NCBI GenBank assembly: GCA_018715345.1
Contig: DVLT01000019.1
Location: 1 to 47,077, forward strand
Length of the DNA stretch: 47,077 nucleotides
Reading direction: 5' to 3'
DNA from: Candidatus Onthocola gallistercoris
GTDB taxonomy: Bacteria; Bacillota; Clostridia; Lachnospirales; Lachnospiraceae
Positions 16,527 to 24,082 of this stretch are shown here, in pieces (positions within the stretch are counted from its first letter, which is position 1; each line of letters starts with the position of its first letter). The position numbers were made by a program, and so were the translations under genes. The notes under the pieces are model-generated. The model searched no databases and had not been told where the DNA came from. It was given only the letters and a program-made list of their open reading frames with translations.

Positions 16527-16550
16527 TTGTGGTTTTGGATTTATGCTCTG
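16494..16550. repeat. 57-bp direct repeat flanking the HEPN/MNT cassette, copy B
   Basis: The copy attached to the intact minor pilin gene: it includes that gene's last two codons and stop (16541-16550) and its terminator. Matches 15574-15630 with two substitutions, in the same orientation. Confidence 0.9.
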
Positions 16551-17167
16551 GCTTTTTTCTCTGCCTTTCCAATGATGATCATGACAACGGCTGCTGCCCC
16601 GATCAATACTGTCCACATCTGGATGTTGACGGTGTCTCCTGTCTGGACCGCGGCAGTTGAAGCGGCTGTACTTTCCGTATTGCCCGGATCCTGTACCGGC
16701 GCTTCATAGGTGTTGGTCCATGCCGGATCGACTTTCTCGCCCTGGCTGTTGTAATAGATCACATGGGTTTCCAGATTTTCCAAAGACGCGTCTCTGAGGA
16801 CATAAACGTCTGCCGTATATACTTCGTCGTCATAGGTCCAGCCCTCCGCGCTTCCGGGGATCTGGCTTAACGTGTAACGGTAAACGCCTACCTGGGTAAA
16901 TGTGATGTCAAAGGCTGCCTGTCCGGCGCCGTCAACCGTTGTTTCCTGGTTTTCCGGCAGCGGACTGGAGGCATCTTCGGCTTCCAGTCTGTAGGTAAAT
17001 ATCTCATCCGAAGATTCTGTTCCTGAAATCTTCTGTTGGACCGCGATCCTGGCGGTGGCCGTGTCAGAGGCTGCGGACACAAGGGTGGATACAGAGAATA
17101 CCATCAGCAGAGCCATCATGCCAACGATGGCTTTCTGAAATCCTTTTCGATCAATTATTCGGTTCAT
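16541..17167 (-). CDS. minor (FctB-like) pilin with C-terminal sorting signal
   Basis: A 208-residue exported protein. It has a signal peptide (about 1-33, ending LVSAAS) and one Spy0128/Cna_B-type domain (about 36-155). A Pro/Thr/Ser/Ala-rich stalk and a sorting signal follow: VQTGD (174-178), a membrane helix, and the basic tail KAEKKARA. In this domain family an intramolecular isopeptide bond joins Lys and Asn with a catalytic acid. Here K46 and N152 are present, but the acid position reads Q102 (YTLSQIP), so the bond may not form. Start at 17167, with GAGGA 8 bases upstream; it overlaps the sortase stop by 17 bases. Last gene of the pilus operon, in the position of fctB (base pilin) in S. 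pyogenes. Confidence 0.82.
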   Translation of the reverse strand: MNRIIDRKGFQKAIVGMMALLMVFSVSTLVSAASDTATARIAVQQKISGTESSDEIFTYRLEAEDASSPLPENQETTVDGAGQAAFDITFTQVGVYRYTLSQIPGSAEGWTYDDEVYTADVYVLRDASLENLETHVIYYNSQGEKVDPAWTNTYEAPVQDPGNTESTAASTAAVQTGDTVNIQMWTVLIGAAAVVMIIIGKAEKKARA

Positions 17168-17948
17168 AGATGTTATCCTCACTTCCTTCCTCTGCGTAAC
17201 TGACGCCCGTCACTCTGCATATGAGCAGCATTCGGGCATTGGTTGAACCTGAAGCGCAGGTTGACAGTGAAATGATCTGGTCATCGGGGATGAGCGTTTC
17301 ACCCCGGGTATAGACGGCTGTATCATAAATATAGCTGATCAGTTCCCGACGGCTTTCTTCACTGGACCAGTCCGTCCGGTACAGATATTTGTCATAGGCG
17401 TCCGCTGAAATGAACGCCGCTGTCTCCAACTGTAAGATCCGATCCGGAAGATACAGGGTACCTGTAACATTTTCCCTGAAAAATGTCTCATCCATAAACA
17501 GATCCATATCTCCGAACATTTTCCCGCCCTGCATATGGTGGCCCATCAGTATGGTGTAAAAATCGGTGAAATCCGGGCTGTTCTGATAGTCCAGGAAGAT
17601 GCTGCCGGAGGCCGAATCTTCTCCCAGGGCATTCTTATCCAAATACTCAAAGTTGTCTTCCCCCTGCACCACCGGATAGTCAATATTGGTATTGTCTATG
17701 GTGATCCAGGCGCAGACATCCGGATTCAATGCCATCAGCTCCTGAAAACTGTAGCTTAGGTTTTCTTCATTGGTGGGCCGGTACGCAACCAGTTCGTCAC
17801 GGATGCTGTCCGCCGCGCTCAGCACATGCCAGTTATCCCACAGAGAATATCCGGCATAGGCCAGACAGCACAGGAAAAACAGCGCTGCCAGCCCATTGAC
17901 CAGTATGTTGAGAGCTTTCGTTCGGTAATACTCGGATGTATGTTCCAT
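17151..17948 (-). CDS. srtB: class B sortase (pilus polymerase, SrtC2-like)
   Basis: A 265-residue membrane-anchored transpeptidase: one N-terminal transmembrane helix (about 16-38) and an extracellular class B sortase domain. Catalytic residues are H137 (LMGHHMQGGKMF), C231 (SLSTCAS) and R239 (TNARMLLICRV). The YPVVQGEDN sequence and the long insertion before the Cys are class B features. It lies between the major and minor pilin genes, so it most likely forms isopeptide links between pilins, as the class B SrtC2 does in the S. pyogenes FCT pilus, rather than acting in haem uptake like S. aureus SrtB. The gene symbol reflects class only. The gap to the major pilin gene is 22 bases. Confidence 0.9.
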   Translation of the reverse strand: MEHTSEYYRTKALNILVNGLAALFFLCCLAYAGYSLWDNWHVLSAADSIRDELVAYRPTNEENLSYSFQELMALNPDVCAWITIDNTNIDYPVVQGEDNFEYLDKNALGEDSASGSIFLDYQNSPDFTDFYTILMGHHMQGGKMFGDMDLFMDETFFRENVTGTLYLPDRILQLETAAFISADAYDKYLYRTDWSSEESRRELISYIYDTAVYTRGETLIPDDQIISLSTCASGSTNARMLLICRVTGVSYAEEGSEDNIYEPNN

Positions 17949-17970
17949 ACTGTCGCCCTGCTTTCGTCAA

Positions 17971-19023
17971 TTACCAGGTTCTTCTGCTGCGGAAGAATAC
18001 GAAGCAGCCGGCAACTGCTACCGCGAAGATCAGAACAAAGGGCGCAAAGTTGAGGAAAAGGCCGGTTACGGATGGAACTGTTTTCTCATTTACATATTCG
18101 ATTTTATTGTCTCCGCCTTTTACTATTGTCCCTTCATAAGTAGCGTTTTCTGTTTCCACACCATTAACAGATTTTACGGTATAACCGCCGTTATCGGTTT
18201 CTGTTATAGTATAGCTGGCTCCTACCGGAAGATTATATATTTCAAATCTCTGTCCATGGATTAAAGTAAATGTTGCTTCTTCTGCAATAATAGTTCCAGT
18301 GCTTGTTTTGTATGTACCGCTTACACCATCTGTTAATTTGACAGTAAATTCAAATTCATCATTCTTGCTGGCCGCATTGCCTGTAACTTCTTTATAAATA
18401 GTTAATGTTTCACTGTCGACAGGTGTATTTTTAAATGCTGCAATATTGGACTCTACTTTTTTGCCGTTGCTGTCGTAAACACCGATACTGTCCACTTTAA
18501 TCGTTCCTTGAGCCACATCATCCCAGGTAATCTGAACTTTAATCGTATATGTAGCCTCTGAATAATCAATATTAGCATTAGAGCCTTCTTCTTCACTTAA
18601 AGTAAATGAGTAAACTCCAGGCTGGGAAAAAGTAATACCATCAAATATATCCGCAAAAGATTTTGACGTGATTGCTTCAGTAGAATCGTCTGCAAGATCA
18701 GCCCAATCCACATTGTCTATTACAACTTCTTTAGATGTTGTTTCTGCCGCCATTGTGGTTCCATTTAATTTAGGTGCTGCCGTTGCATTAGTACCAACTG
18801 ACGCCTCACCAGCATATGTCAGTGTAAATGTAAACGTTTCAGTATCATTAAACATTGTATTATCTGCTACTTCCCAGGTCTTTGTCAATCCCGTTGAAGT
18901 ATTGGTAACAGAAACTGTCCCATCATCTGTAATTGCTTCTTTCGCAAATGACGTTACCGCCATGCCTAAGATCAATGTCCCGGCCATCAAGGCTGCTGCA
19001 AGTTTCTTTGCAAATTTTTTCAT
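17971..19023 (-). CDS. major pilin, Spy0128/FctA family
   Basis: A 350-residue exported pilin: signal peptide (1-27, AVTSFA), two Ig-like isopeptide domains (about 35-200 and 205-313), sorting signal VPSVTG (316-321), hydrophobic helix and basic tail RSRR. Domain 2 shows the complete isopeptide set K211 (TIYKEVTGN), E275 (YTITETD) and N312 (EYVNEK). Domain 1 has K48, a Glu cluster at 144-146 and N199 (FKNT). The sorting motif resembles the VPxTG class used by FctA-type pilins but with one extra residue. Start at 19023 with AGGTGG 5 bases before. The gene is poorer in GC than its neighbours, as is common in surface antigens. Confidence 0.9.
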   Translation of the reverse strand: MKKFAKKLAAALMAGTLILGMAVTSFAKEAITDDGTVSVTNTSTGLTKTWEVADNTMFNDTETFTFTLTYAGEASVGTNATAAPKLNGTTMAAETTSKEVVIDNVDWADLADDSTEAITSKSFADIFDGITFSQPGVYSFTLSEEEGSNANIDYSEATYTIKVQITWDDVAQGTIKVDSIGVYDSNGKKVESNIAAFKNTPVDSETLTIYKEVTGNAASKNDEFEFTVKLTDGVSGTYKTSTGTIIAEEATFTLIHGQRFEIYNLPVGASYTITETDNGGYTVKSVNGVETENATYEGTIVKGGDNKIEYVNEKTVPSVTGLFLNFAPFVLIFAVAVAGCFVFFRSRRTW

Positions 19024-19204
19024 CTTTTCCACCTTCGTATGGGATATCCGGAAGCTTATTCCCACACATTTTCCTTTCTTTTTATTCTTTTATTTCTCAT
19101 TCCTGATCTTCCAGGATGATTCTTATGCGTCCGTATCCATCCGACGGCTTCCAAAGCCATGCCTTTTTTTAGGCTGCTTCATCGGATATCACGGAGGATC
19201 TTTG

Positions 19205-19762
19205 TCAGATATTTCTCCGGCGCAGCAGAGTGATGACCAGGCCCTTTATATCTTTTTCAGATATGGGGCCATAGTTACGGCTGTCGGAAGTCGATGTGTG
19301 ATCGTCTGCCATGATGAAATACTCATCGTCGCCCAATTCTGCCGGATATTCGGTCACACCGGCGGTGTAAGCCTCTTCACCGCTGAAATTCGCCTGGGTA
19401 TAGCCATTAATGACAAGCTGTCCATCTTCTGTTATTGTCACATCTTCCCCAGGCACTGCCGCTATCCTTCCCACGTGGGTGACGCTGTTGACTTCATAAA
19501 CCACCACATCTCCGCTTTCGTAGCCGGATTGGAGACGGTAATACAAGAGCAGGTCTCCGGAATAGAGGGCCGGTTCCATGGTGTCTCCATAGACCAGAGA
19601 AAAGCCGAATATAAAACGGAACATGAAACAGATAAAGACAACCAGGAAAAGGGCTTTCCCCAGGTCGGTCCGTCTCTGTTTTTTCAGGAATGCTCCCTGC
19701 ATCCGCCGCCGGATCACCTGGGCGGTCACATCCCGGTCATTCAGAAGTATTTTCTCACTCAT
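19205..19762 (-). CDS. signal-peptidase-I-like protein without catalytic residues (SipA-type pilus chaperone)
   Basis: A 185-residue protein with one membrane helix (about 36-56) and the S26 fold. The box that should contain the catalytic Ser (GxSMxP) reads YGDTMEPALYSGD, placing T61 there, and the Lys box reads HVGRIAAVPGED, with G98 where Lys is expected. Other boxes (SGDVVVYE, DDHTSTSDSRNYGPIS) are kept, so the fold should be intact. S. pyogenes SipA has the same double loss (Asp and Gly) and assists pilus polymerisation rather than cleaving signal peptides. The ATG at 19762 lies 9 bases after GGAGGG, inside the end of the preceding short ORF. A 181-base gap separates it from the major pilin gene. 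Confidence 0.85.
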   Translation of the reverse strand: MSEKILLNDRDVTAQVIRRRMQGAFLKKQRRTDLGKALFLVVFICFMFRFIFGFSLVYGDTMEPALYSGDLLLYYRLQSGYESGDVVVYEVNSVTHVGRIAAVPGEDVTITEDGQLVINGYTQANFSGEEAYTAGVTEYPAELGDDEYFIMADDHTSTSDSRNYGPISEKDIKGLVITLLRRRNI

Positions 19763-19988
19763 CCCAGAACCCTCCGTCGTCTTCGGGGATCCGGCTGATC
19801 CGTTTTCCCGGTGCGGCAGCCTGTTCAGGTTTTTCCAGAAGCAGACGGTAGTTCTGTTCCTGTATGAAAAATACTTTTCGATACATCTCATCCAGAAGTT
19901 TTATCTTCTTCCAGACATCCTCCTCATCCACACTCCGGAATGCCTTTTTAAAACGGATTTTTCCCAGCGCTCCGGCAATATCTTCCAA
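19755..19988 (-). CDS. short ORF before the signal-peptidase-like gene, unknown function
   Basis: A 77-codon frame overlapping both neighbours: the integrase-derived ORF upstream (41 bases) and the SipA-like gene downstream (8 bases). The only start near its beginning is TTG at 19988, with no ribosome site. The frame stays open upstream to about 20090 without an ATG, across an A-rich tract. The protein is charged and helical. RFKKAFRSVDEEDVWKKI is faintly like the FKKxxxGYDxxDVxxxL pattern of DivIVA-type proteins. It may be the real C-terminal part of the upstream ORF, separated from it by a one-base frameshift, rather than an independent gene. Confidence 0.5.
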   Translation of the reverse strand: MEDIAGALGKIRFKKAFRSVDEEDVWKKIKLLDEMYRKVFFIQEQNYRLLLEKPEQAAAPGKRISRIPEDDGGFWDE

Positions 19989-20610
19989 AGATGAAATTGG
20001 ATAATCTTCCAGGGCAAAGGACTGGGGCGAAGAATTTTTTCCTTCTTTTTTGTTTTTCTTCCAGCTTTTCCTGCTCTTTGCGGGTCAGTACCCGGGGGGA
20101 TCTGCAGACCATCTTGGGCAGCCGGATATTGTGGCAGGGATTGCGTAAGATCAGTCCCTGGGCGCAGGCGGCGGTGAAAATGCTTTTTAAAAGCCGGTAA
20201 ATACCTCCCACGGTTGCCGGCGCCATTTCTCCTGCCCACTGATTGACTGCCTGCTGTATCCTGTCCGTTGTGATCCTGCTTAAAGGCAGATCTCCCAGAG
20301 CGGGATAGATATGATTGTCGATATTTCGCCGGTAGCCGGCATAAGTTCCGGGTTTCACATAGGGACGGATATTTGTTTCCAGCCATTGTTCTGTCCAGCC
20401 GCCCAGACTTTCATGCCGGCAGAGCGTCCACTCCAGTTCCTCCCTGTACATTCTGGATTTGATCAGAATAAGCCGTTTTTTCACATCCGCATAGCAATGC
20501 CCGTAAATCGAAACAAAGCAGGGCCGGCCATCCGGTTTTCTTCCTTTGATATACCGGCCCTCCCAGCGGCCATCTTTCCTGAGATAAATATTTTCTCCTT
20601 TTTTCGACAT
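19948..20610 (-). CDS. N-terminal part of a tyrosine recombinase/integrase, catalytic domain missing
   Basis: 220 codons with a good start (AGGAGGT 7 bases before the ATG at 20610). Residues 1-50 resemble an integrase arm-type DNA-binding domain (YLRKDGRWEGRYIKG), and about 65-165 the SAM-like core-binding domain (WLETNIRPYVKPGTYAGYRRNI; NPCHNIRLPK). The catalytic domain should start at RVLTRKEQEKLE, but right after that the frame runs into a Lys/Arg-rich stretch and stops. No R-H-R-Y residues follow. In the +1 frame the reading continues into the 77-codon ORF. This may be a decayed integrase, or an integrase-derived DNA-binding protein at the head of the pilus operon. Confidence 0.65.
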   Translation of the reverse strand: MSKKGENIYLRKDGRWEGRYIKGRKPDGRPCFVSIYGHCYADVKKRLILIKSRMYREELEWTLCRHESLGGWTEQWLETNIRPYVKPGTYAGYRRNIDNHIYPALGDLPLSRITTDRIQQAVNQWAGEMAPATVGGIYRLLKSIFTAACAQGLILRNPCHNIRLPKMVCRSPRVLTRKEQEKLEEKQKRRKKFFAPVLCPGRLSNFIFGRYCRSAGKNPF

Positions 20611-20951
20611 TTCGCTACCTCCTGTCTTGTATGACGGCTCACTTGACGGCTTATAAAATGTGGCTGAAAGCAGGACTTTTCCGCGCTTTTTCGGTCAAAA
20701 AAAGCCGCCGTCCCAGCTTACGGATACTGACAATCACCTTTTTTAATGCTAACATGAAACCCAGAAGACGGTTCTTCGGAGCCGGTTTCTTATGGTTTTC
20801 ATAATATAAGCCATATTGCGAATTTCACAGCGTTATTTTTTAATAAATTTTTGTATTGAATGCAAAAAACAGCATCTTTCGATTTCCCATTAAGGGAAGA
20901 AAAGATGCTGCTTTTTTATGTCCTTTATTATTCTGTTTCTTTGCCTATATG
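20611..20951. other. intergenic region upstream of the pilus operon
   Basis: About 340 bases between the start of the integrase-derived ORF and the end of the MATE gene, both on the minus strand. Apart from the MATE terminator (20864-20910) I see no ORF, tRNA or strong repeat. It is AT-rich around 20800-20860 and could hold the pilus promoter on the minus strand (a TATATT near 20802), but no convincing -35 was found. Confidence 0.6.
20864..20910 (-). terminator. intrinsic terminator of the MATE gene
   Basis: CAGCATCTTTC (20870-20880) pairs with GAAAAGATGCTG (20899-20910). On the minus strand, downstream of the MATE stop at 20952, the stem is followed by TTTTTTG. Confidence 0.75.
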
Positions 20952-22292
20952 TCAGATCACTTTATGCCGGAGCCATTTTTTGCTTTGGAAACGTGCTATG
21001 AAACACAGTCCGCGTACAGTCCAATCTGTGAACATACCGATCCACACCGCCATTGGACCGAATCCCAGAACCCGGATCAGGAAAATGCAGAGGCTGACCC
21101 GAAAAGTCCACATGGAAACAATGGAAACGATCATGGAAAATTTCACATCGCCGGCTGCCCTTAATCCATAAGCCGGAATGAATGCCGGCACCCATACGAT
21201 GGGCTTGACTATCGTGATCCAGGTGACCATATAGACGCACATATCGGCGCTTGCTTTTTCCATGCCGCCAAGCCATGTCACCGGACGAGCCAGAAGGAAA
21301 ACCGTCAGACAGCTGGCTAAAATGATCACTTCGGCAATTTTCGTCAATTTTTTTACGTAATAGACAGCTTCATCGTTCCGTCCGGCTCCCAGGCACTGAC
21401 CAACCACTGTCATCATACCGATGCCCACACCAATACCTGCGATACCATTCAAATTTTCAAGTATATTGGTCATGGCCTGGGCAGCGATGGCCACAGTTCC
21501 CAATGTGGAGACAGTGGACTGGATTGCCAGTTTTCCAAATTGGAACATCCCATTTTCCACACCGGAGGGAATCCCCAGCGACAGGATCTTAAAAATATAT
21601 TTTCCATCTGGCCGGATGGAAAAATAGTTTTTCACCACCACCGGCTGTTTGGGTTTTCTCAATTGGCACAGCACGACAACAGCGCAGAATACACGGGAGC
21701 CCAAAGTGGCAATGGCCGCGCCGGCCACACCCATGTCAAATCCCCAGATCAGTATGGCATTGCCGATGATGTTCATGATATTTGAAATAACGGAAACCGT
21801 CATAGGGCCTCGGGTGTTGTTCTGTGCCCGGAATATGGAAGCTCCCGCGTCATACAGCGCAATAAATGGAAAAGACAGGGCTGTATAAAAGAAATACACA
21901 CCGGATGCTTCCATGACATCCGGCTCCACTGCGCCGAAGATCAGATGCAGCAAAGGGAAACGGAAGATCAGACAAATGGCTGCCACGGCAACGGAAATCA
22001 ACGTGATGACAAAGATCAGCTGTTTTGCCGATTCATTTGCTCTTTTTATGTCTCGGTTGCCAATGCACTGGGAGCAGACAATGGCGCCGCCCGCTGCCAA
22101 AGCCGCAAAAACCTGTATGATCAATACATTGATGGAATCCACCAATGAAACTGCAGATATAGCCGCAGACCCCACATTGCTGACCATCATGGTATCTGCC
22201 GTACCCATAAGTGATGTGAGAATCTGTTCGATAATGACCGGAATCAGCAGTTTTCTTAACATGCTCCCACTGAACATATGCTGATTTTCCAT
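20952..22292 (-). CDS. MATE-family multidrug/metabolite antiporter
   Basis: A 446-residue membrane protein with about twelve helices in two pseudo-repeats. The beginning LRKLLIPVIIEQILTSLMGTADTMMVSNVG is the MATE N-terminal pattern. It would export cationic compounds using Na+ or H+; the substrate is unknown. The start at 22292 lies behind GAGGGG about 11 bases away. A small inverted repeat, CTTTG-N6-CAAAG (22358-22373), in the divergent upstream region might be an operator. It is the first of three MATE genes within 7 kb, and the least similar of the three at the N-terminus. Confidence 0.9.
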   Translation of the reverse strand: MENQHMFSGSMLRKLLIPVIIEQILTSLMGTADTMMVSNVGSAAISAVSLVDSINVLIIQVFAALAAGGAIVCSQCIGNRDIKRANESAKQLIFVITLISVAVAAICLIFRFPLLHLIFGAVEPDVMEASGVYFFYTALSFPFIALYDAGASIFRAQNNTRGPMTVSVISNIMNIIGNAILIWGFDMGVAGAAIATLGSRVFCAVVVLCQLRKPKQPVVVKNYFSIRPDGKYIFKILSLGIPSGVENGMFQFGKLAIQSTVSTLGTVAIAAQAMTNILENLNGIAGIGVGIGMMTVVGQCLGAGRNDEAVYYVKKLTKIAEVIILASCLTVFLLARPVTWLGGMEKASADMCVYMVTWITIVKPIVWVPAFIPAYGLRAAGDVKFSMIVSIVSMWTFRVSLCIFLIRVLGFGPMAVWIGMFTDWTVRGLCFIARFQSKKWLRHKVI

Positions 22293-22459
22293 TTTACATG
22301 CGCCCCTCTTCCGTTACTTTATGTTGTTATGGTCTGTTTTTATCTACTATTTCTGTCCTTTGCCTTGACAAAGTTCTTTACTCTGGCTAAGATAGCACAC
22401 TCCTCTTTCCTTGTCAATGTGTCGATCCAGCCCTTTTTATGATAAAATAGCTATTTTAA

Positions 22460-22530
22460 TGGAAATCCAGCGTACCATATGCTATAATGAACGGACTTAT
22501 ATCCTAAGTCCATCGTCCGGACCGGACTTA
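22460..22530 (+). promoter_or_regulatory. promoter with downstream inverted repeat, AGCS symporter gene
   Basis: TGGAAA (22460-22465), a 17-base spacer and TATAAT (22483-22488). Immediately after the -10, GGACTTA (22493-22499) and TAAGTCC (22505-22511) form an inverted repeat covering the start site, and a third GGACTTA lies at 22524-22530. The position suggests a repressor operator, or a 5' hairpin in the transcript. Confidence 0.55.
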
Positions 22531-22566
22531 AGCTATGTATTTTGAAAAAGAAAGGATTCAAGCACC

Positions 22567-23994
22567 ATGTTTTTTCTGAACACGCTGACCCATATGATCG
22601 TCTCTTTATGCAATGGAGCCTATGACCTGCTCTGGAATGATCTGATCACCATCCCCCTCCCTGGCGGCAGCTCGCTGGGTTTGTCACTTCTCGTCCTTAT
22701 CCTCATCCCCTCCGGCATCTATTTCACTGTACGGACCCGTTTTCTGCCCTTCCGTCTCTTTCCGGAAATGCTTCGGGTCGCCACGGAAAAGAAGAACATA
22801 TCTGAAAAAAATGCCATATCCGGACTTCAGGCGCTGATCATATCCACTGCCACACGGGTGGGCATGGGTAATCTGGTCGGAGTAGTTGCGGCCATTTCCG
22901 CCGGCGGCGCCGGAGCTGTATTCTGGATGTGGGTCATCGCGCTGCTGGGTTCCTCCACCGCTTTTGCAGAAGCCACGCTGGCCCAGCTCCATAAAGAAAA
23001 GGATCCTCTCTATGGCGGATATCGAGGCGGTCCTGCATACTATATCCATCATCTTTTCATTAAAAAAGGCAGCCGCCGGAAACATTCGGTCATCGCCGTG
23101 CTTTTTGCCCTTTCCGGTCTGCTGTGCTGGTGCGGTGTCAGCCAGGTGGTGGGGAATTCTGTTTCTTCCGCCTTTGAAAATGCCTTTAATATCCCGCCCA
23201 TCTATACGACCATCGTTCTGGTCGTCTTGGCGGCGGTCATCGTCCTTCGCCGGAATGCCACTGTCAAAGTGCTGGATGTGATCGTTCCTGTTATGGGCGT
23301 CATGTATTTTATCATCACCCTTTTTATCATCATCAAAAATATCGGATTGATCCCTTCCGTTTTTGAAGAAATCTTTTCCCAGGCTTTTGGCTTTCGCCAG
23401 GTGGCTGCCGGCGGCATCGGCGCGGTGATCATGAACGGAGCAAAAAGAGGACTGTTTTCCAATGAGGCAGGTTCCGGTTCCGCTCCCTGCGCCGCAGCTG
23501 CGGCAGATATCAGCCATCCGGCAAAAGAAGGGCTTCTTCAGGCTTTGGGCGTGTTCATCGATACCCTTGTCATTTGCAGCTGTACAGCCATGATCATGCT
23601 GCTGACACCCTCCGGAATAACTTCCGGTCTGGAAGGTATGGATCTTTTACAGACTTCCATGAACTATCATCTGGGAGAATTTGGCGTGATCTTTATTGCC
23701 GTTATTTTGTGGCTGTTCAGCTTCTCCACATTTATCGGCATCCTGTTTTACGCCCGTCCCAATGTGGCCTATCTTTTCGGGGACAACTGGCTTTCCCAGA
23801 CTCTCTATAAAGTACTGGCTCTCATCATGCTCTTTGTGGGCGGTCTGGCCGCTTATACCTTTGTTTGGGATCTGGGTGATGTGGGCGTTGGCCTGATGAC
23901 GATCTTTAATATGATCGCCTTGATCCCGCTGGCTCCTCAAGCCATCCGTTCCTTAAAAGATTACGAAGGGACGCTGAAAAAGAAACGATTGTGA
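22567..23994 (+). CDS. sodium:alanine/glycine symporter (AGCS family)
   Basis: A 475-residue integral membrane transporter importing alanine or glycine with Na+. The family signatures are present: GLQALIISTATRVGMGNLVGV near residue 85-105, GGPAYYI, and MNGAKRGLFSNEAGSGSAP near 290. About eleven membrane segments; length is normal for the family. The start is preceded by AAAGGA 10 bases upstream. A monocistronic arrangement is likely, with its own promoter upstream and the rubredoxin gene's promoter beginning within 30 bases after the stop. Confidence 0.93.
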   Translation: MFFLNTLTHMIVSLCNGAYDLLWNDLITIPLPGGSSLGLSLLVLILIPSGIYFTVRTRFLPFRLFPEMLRVATEKKNISEKNAISGLQALIISTATRVGMGNLVGVVAAISAGGAGAVFWMWVIALLGSSTAFAEATLAQLHKEKDPLYGGYRGGPAYYIHHLFIKKGSRRKHSVIAVLFALSGLLCWCGVSQVVGNSVSSAFENAFNIPPIYTTIVLVVLAAVIVLRRNATVKVLDVIVPVMGVMYFIITLFIIIKNIGLIPSVFEEIFSQAFGFRQVAAGGIGAVIMNGAKRGLFSNEAGSGSAPCAAAAADISHPAKEGLLQALGVFIDTLVICSCTAMIMLLTPSGITSGLEGMDLLQTSMNYHLGEFGVIFIAVILWLFSFSTFIGILFYARPNVAYLFGDNWLSQTLYKVLALIMLFVGGLAAYTFVWDLGDVGVGLMTIFNMIALIPLAPQAIRSLKDYEGTLKKKRL

Positions 23995-24018
23995 TCTTGT
24001 TTTTTTTTCAATAAGGCA

Positions 24019-24047
24019 TGGACTTTATAGCCGGAAATGGTTATAAT
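24019..24047 (+). promoter_or_regulatory. promoter of the rubredoxin gene
   Basis: TGGACT (24019-24024), a 17-base spacer and TATAAT (24042-24047), 35 bases before the rubredoxin ATG. Confidence 0.6.
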
Positions 24048-24082
24048 ACTACCATAAATAAAATATACAGGAGGGTTCATTT

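Noticed and set aside
15573-16550. CRISPR or tandem-repeat array interpretation of the repeated hairpin
   Set aside because: Only two copies, 0.86 kb apart, with protein-coding genes between them; a duplicated terminator fits better.
19024-19204. Possible c-di-GMP riboswitch between the SipA-like and major pilin genes
   Set aside because: A 181-base untranslated gap before a pilin gene made this worth checking, but the conserved GEMM core elements are not present; only a small GGC/GCC hairpin is visible.
18668-19798. A 376-codon plus-strand open frame
   Set aside because: It spans, in antisense, parts of the pilin and signal-peptidase-like genes; composition is that of a shadow and the minus-strand proteins have signal peptides and family motifs.
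22684-23517. A 277-codon minus-strand open frame opposite the AGCS symporter gene
   Set aside because: Antisense shadow; the plus-strand reading has all AGCS signatures.
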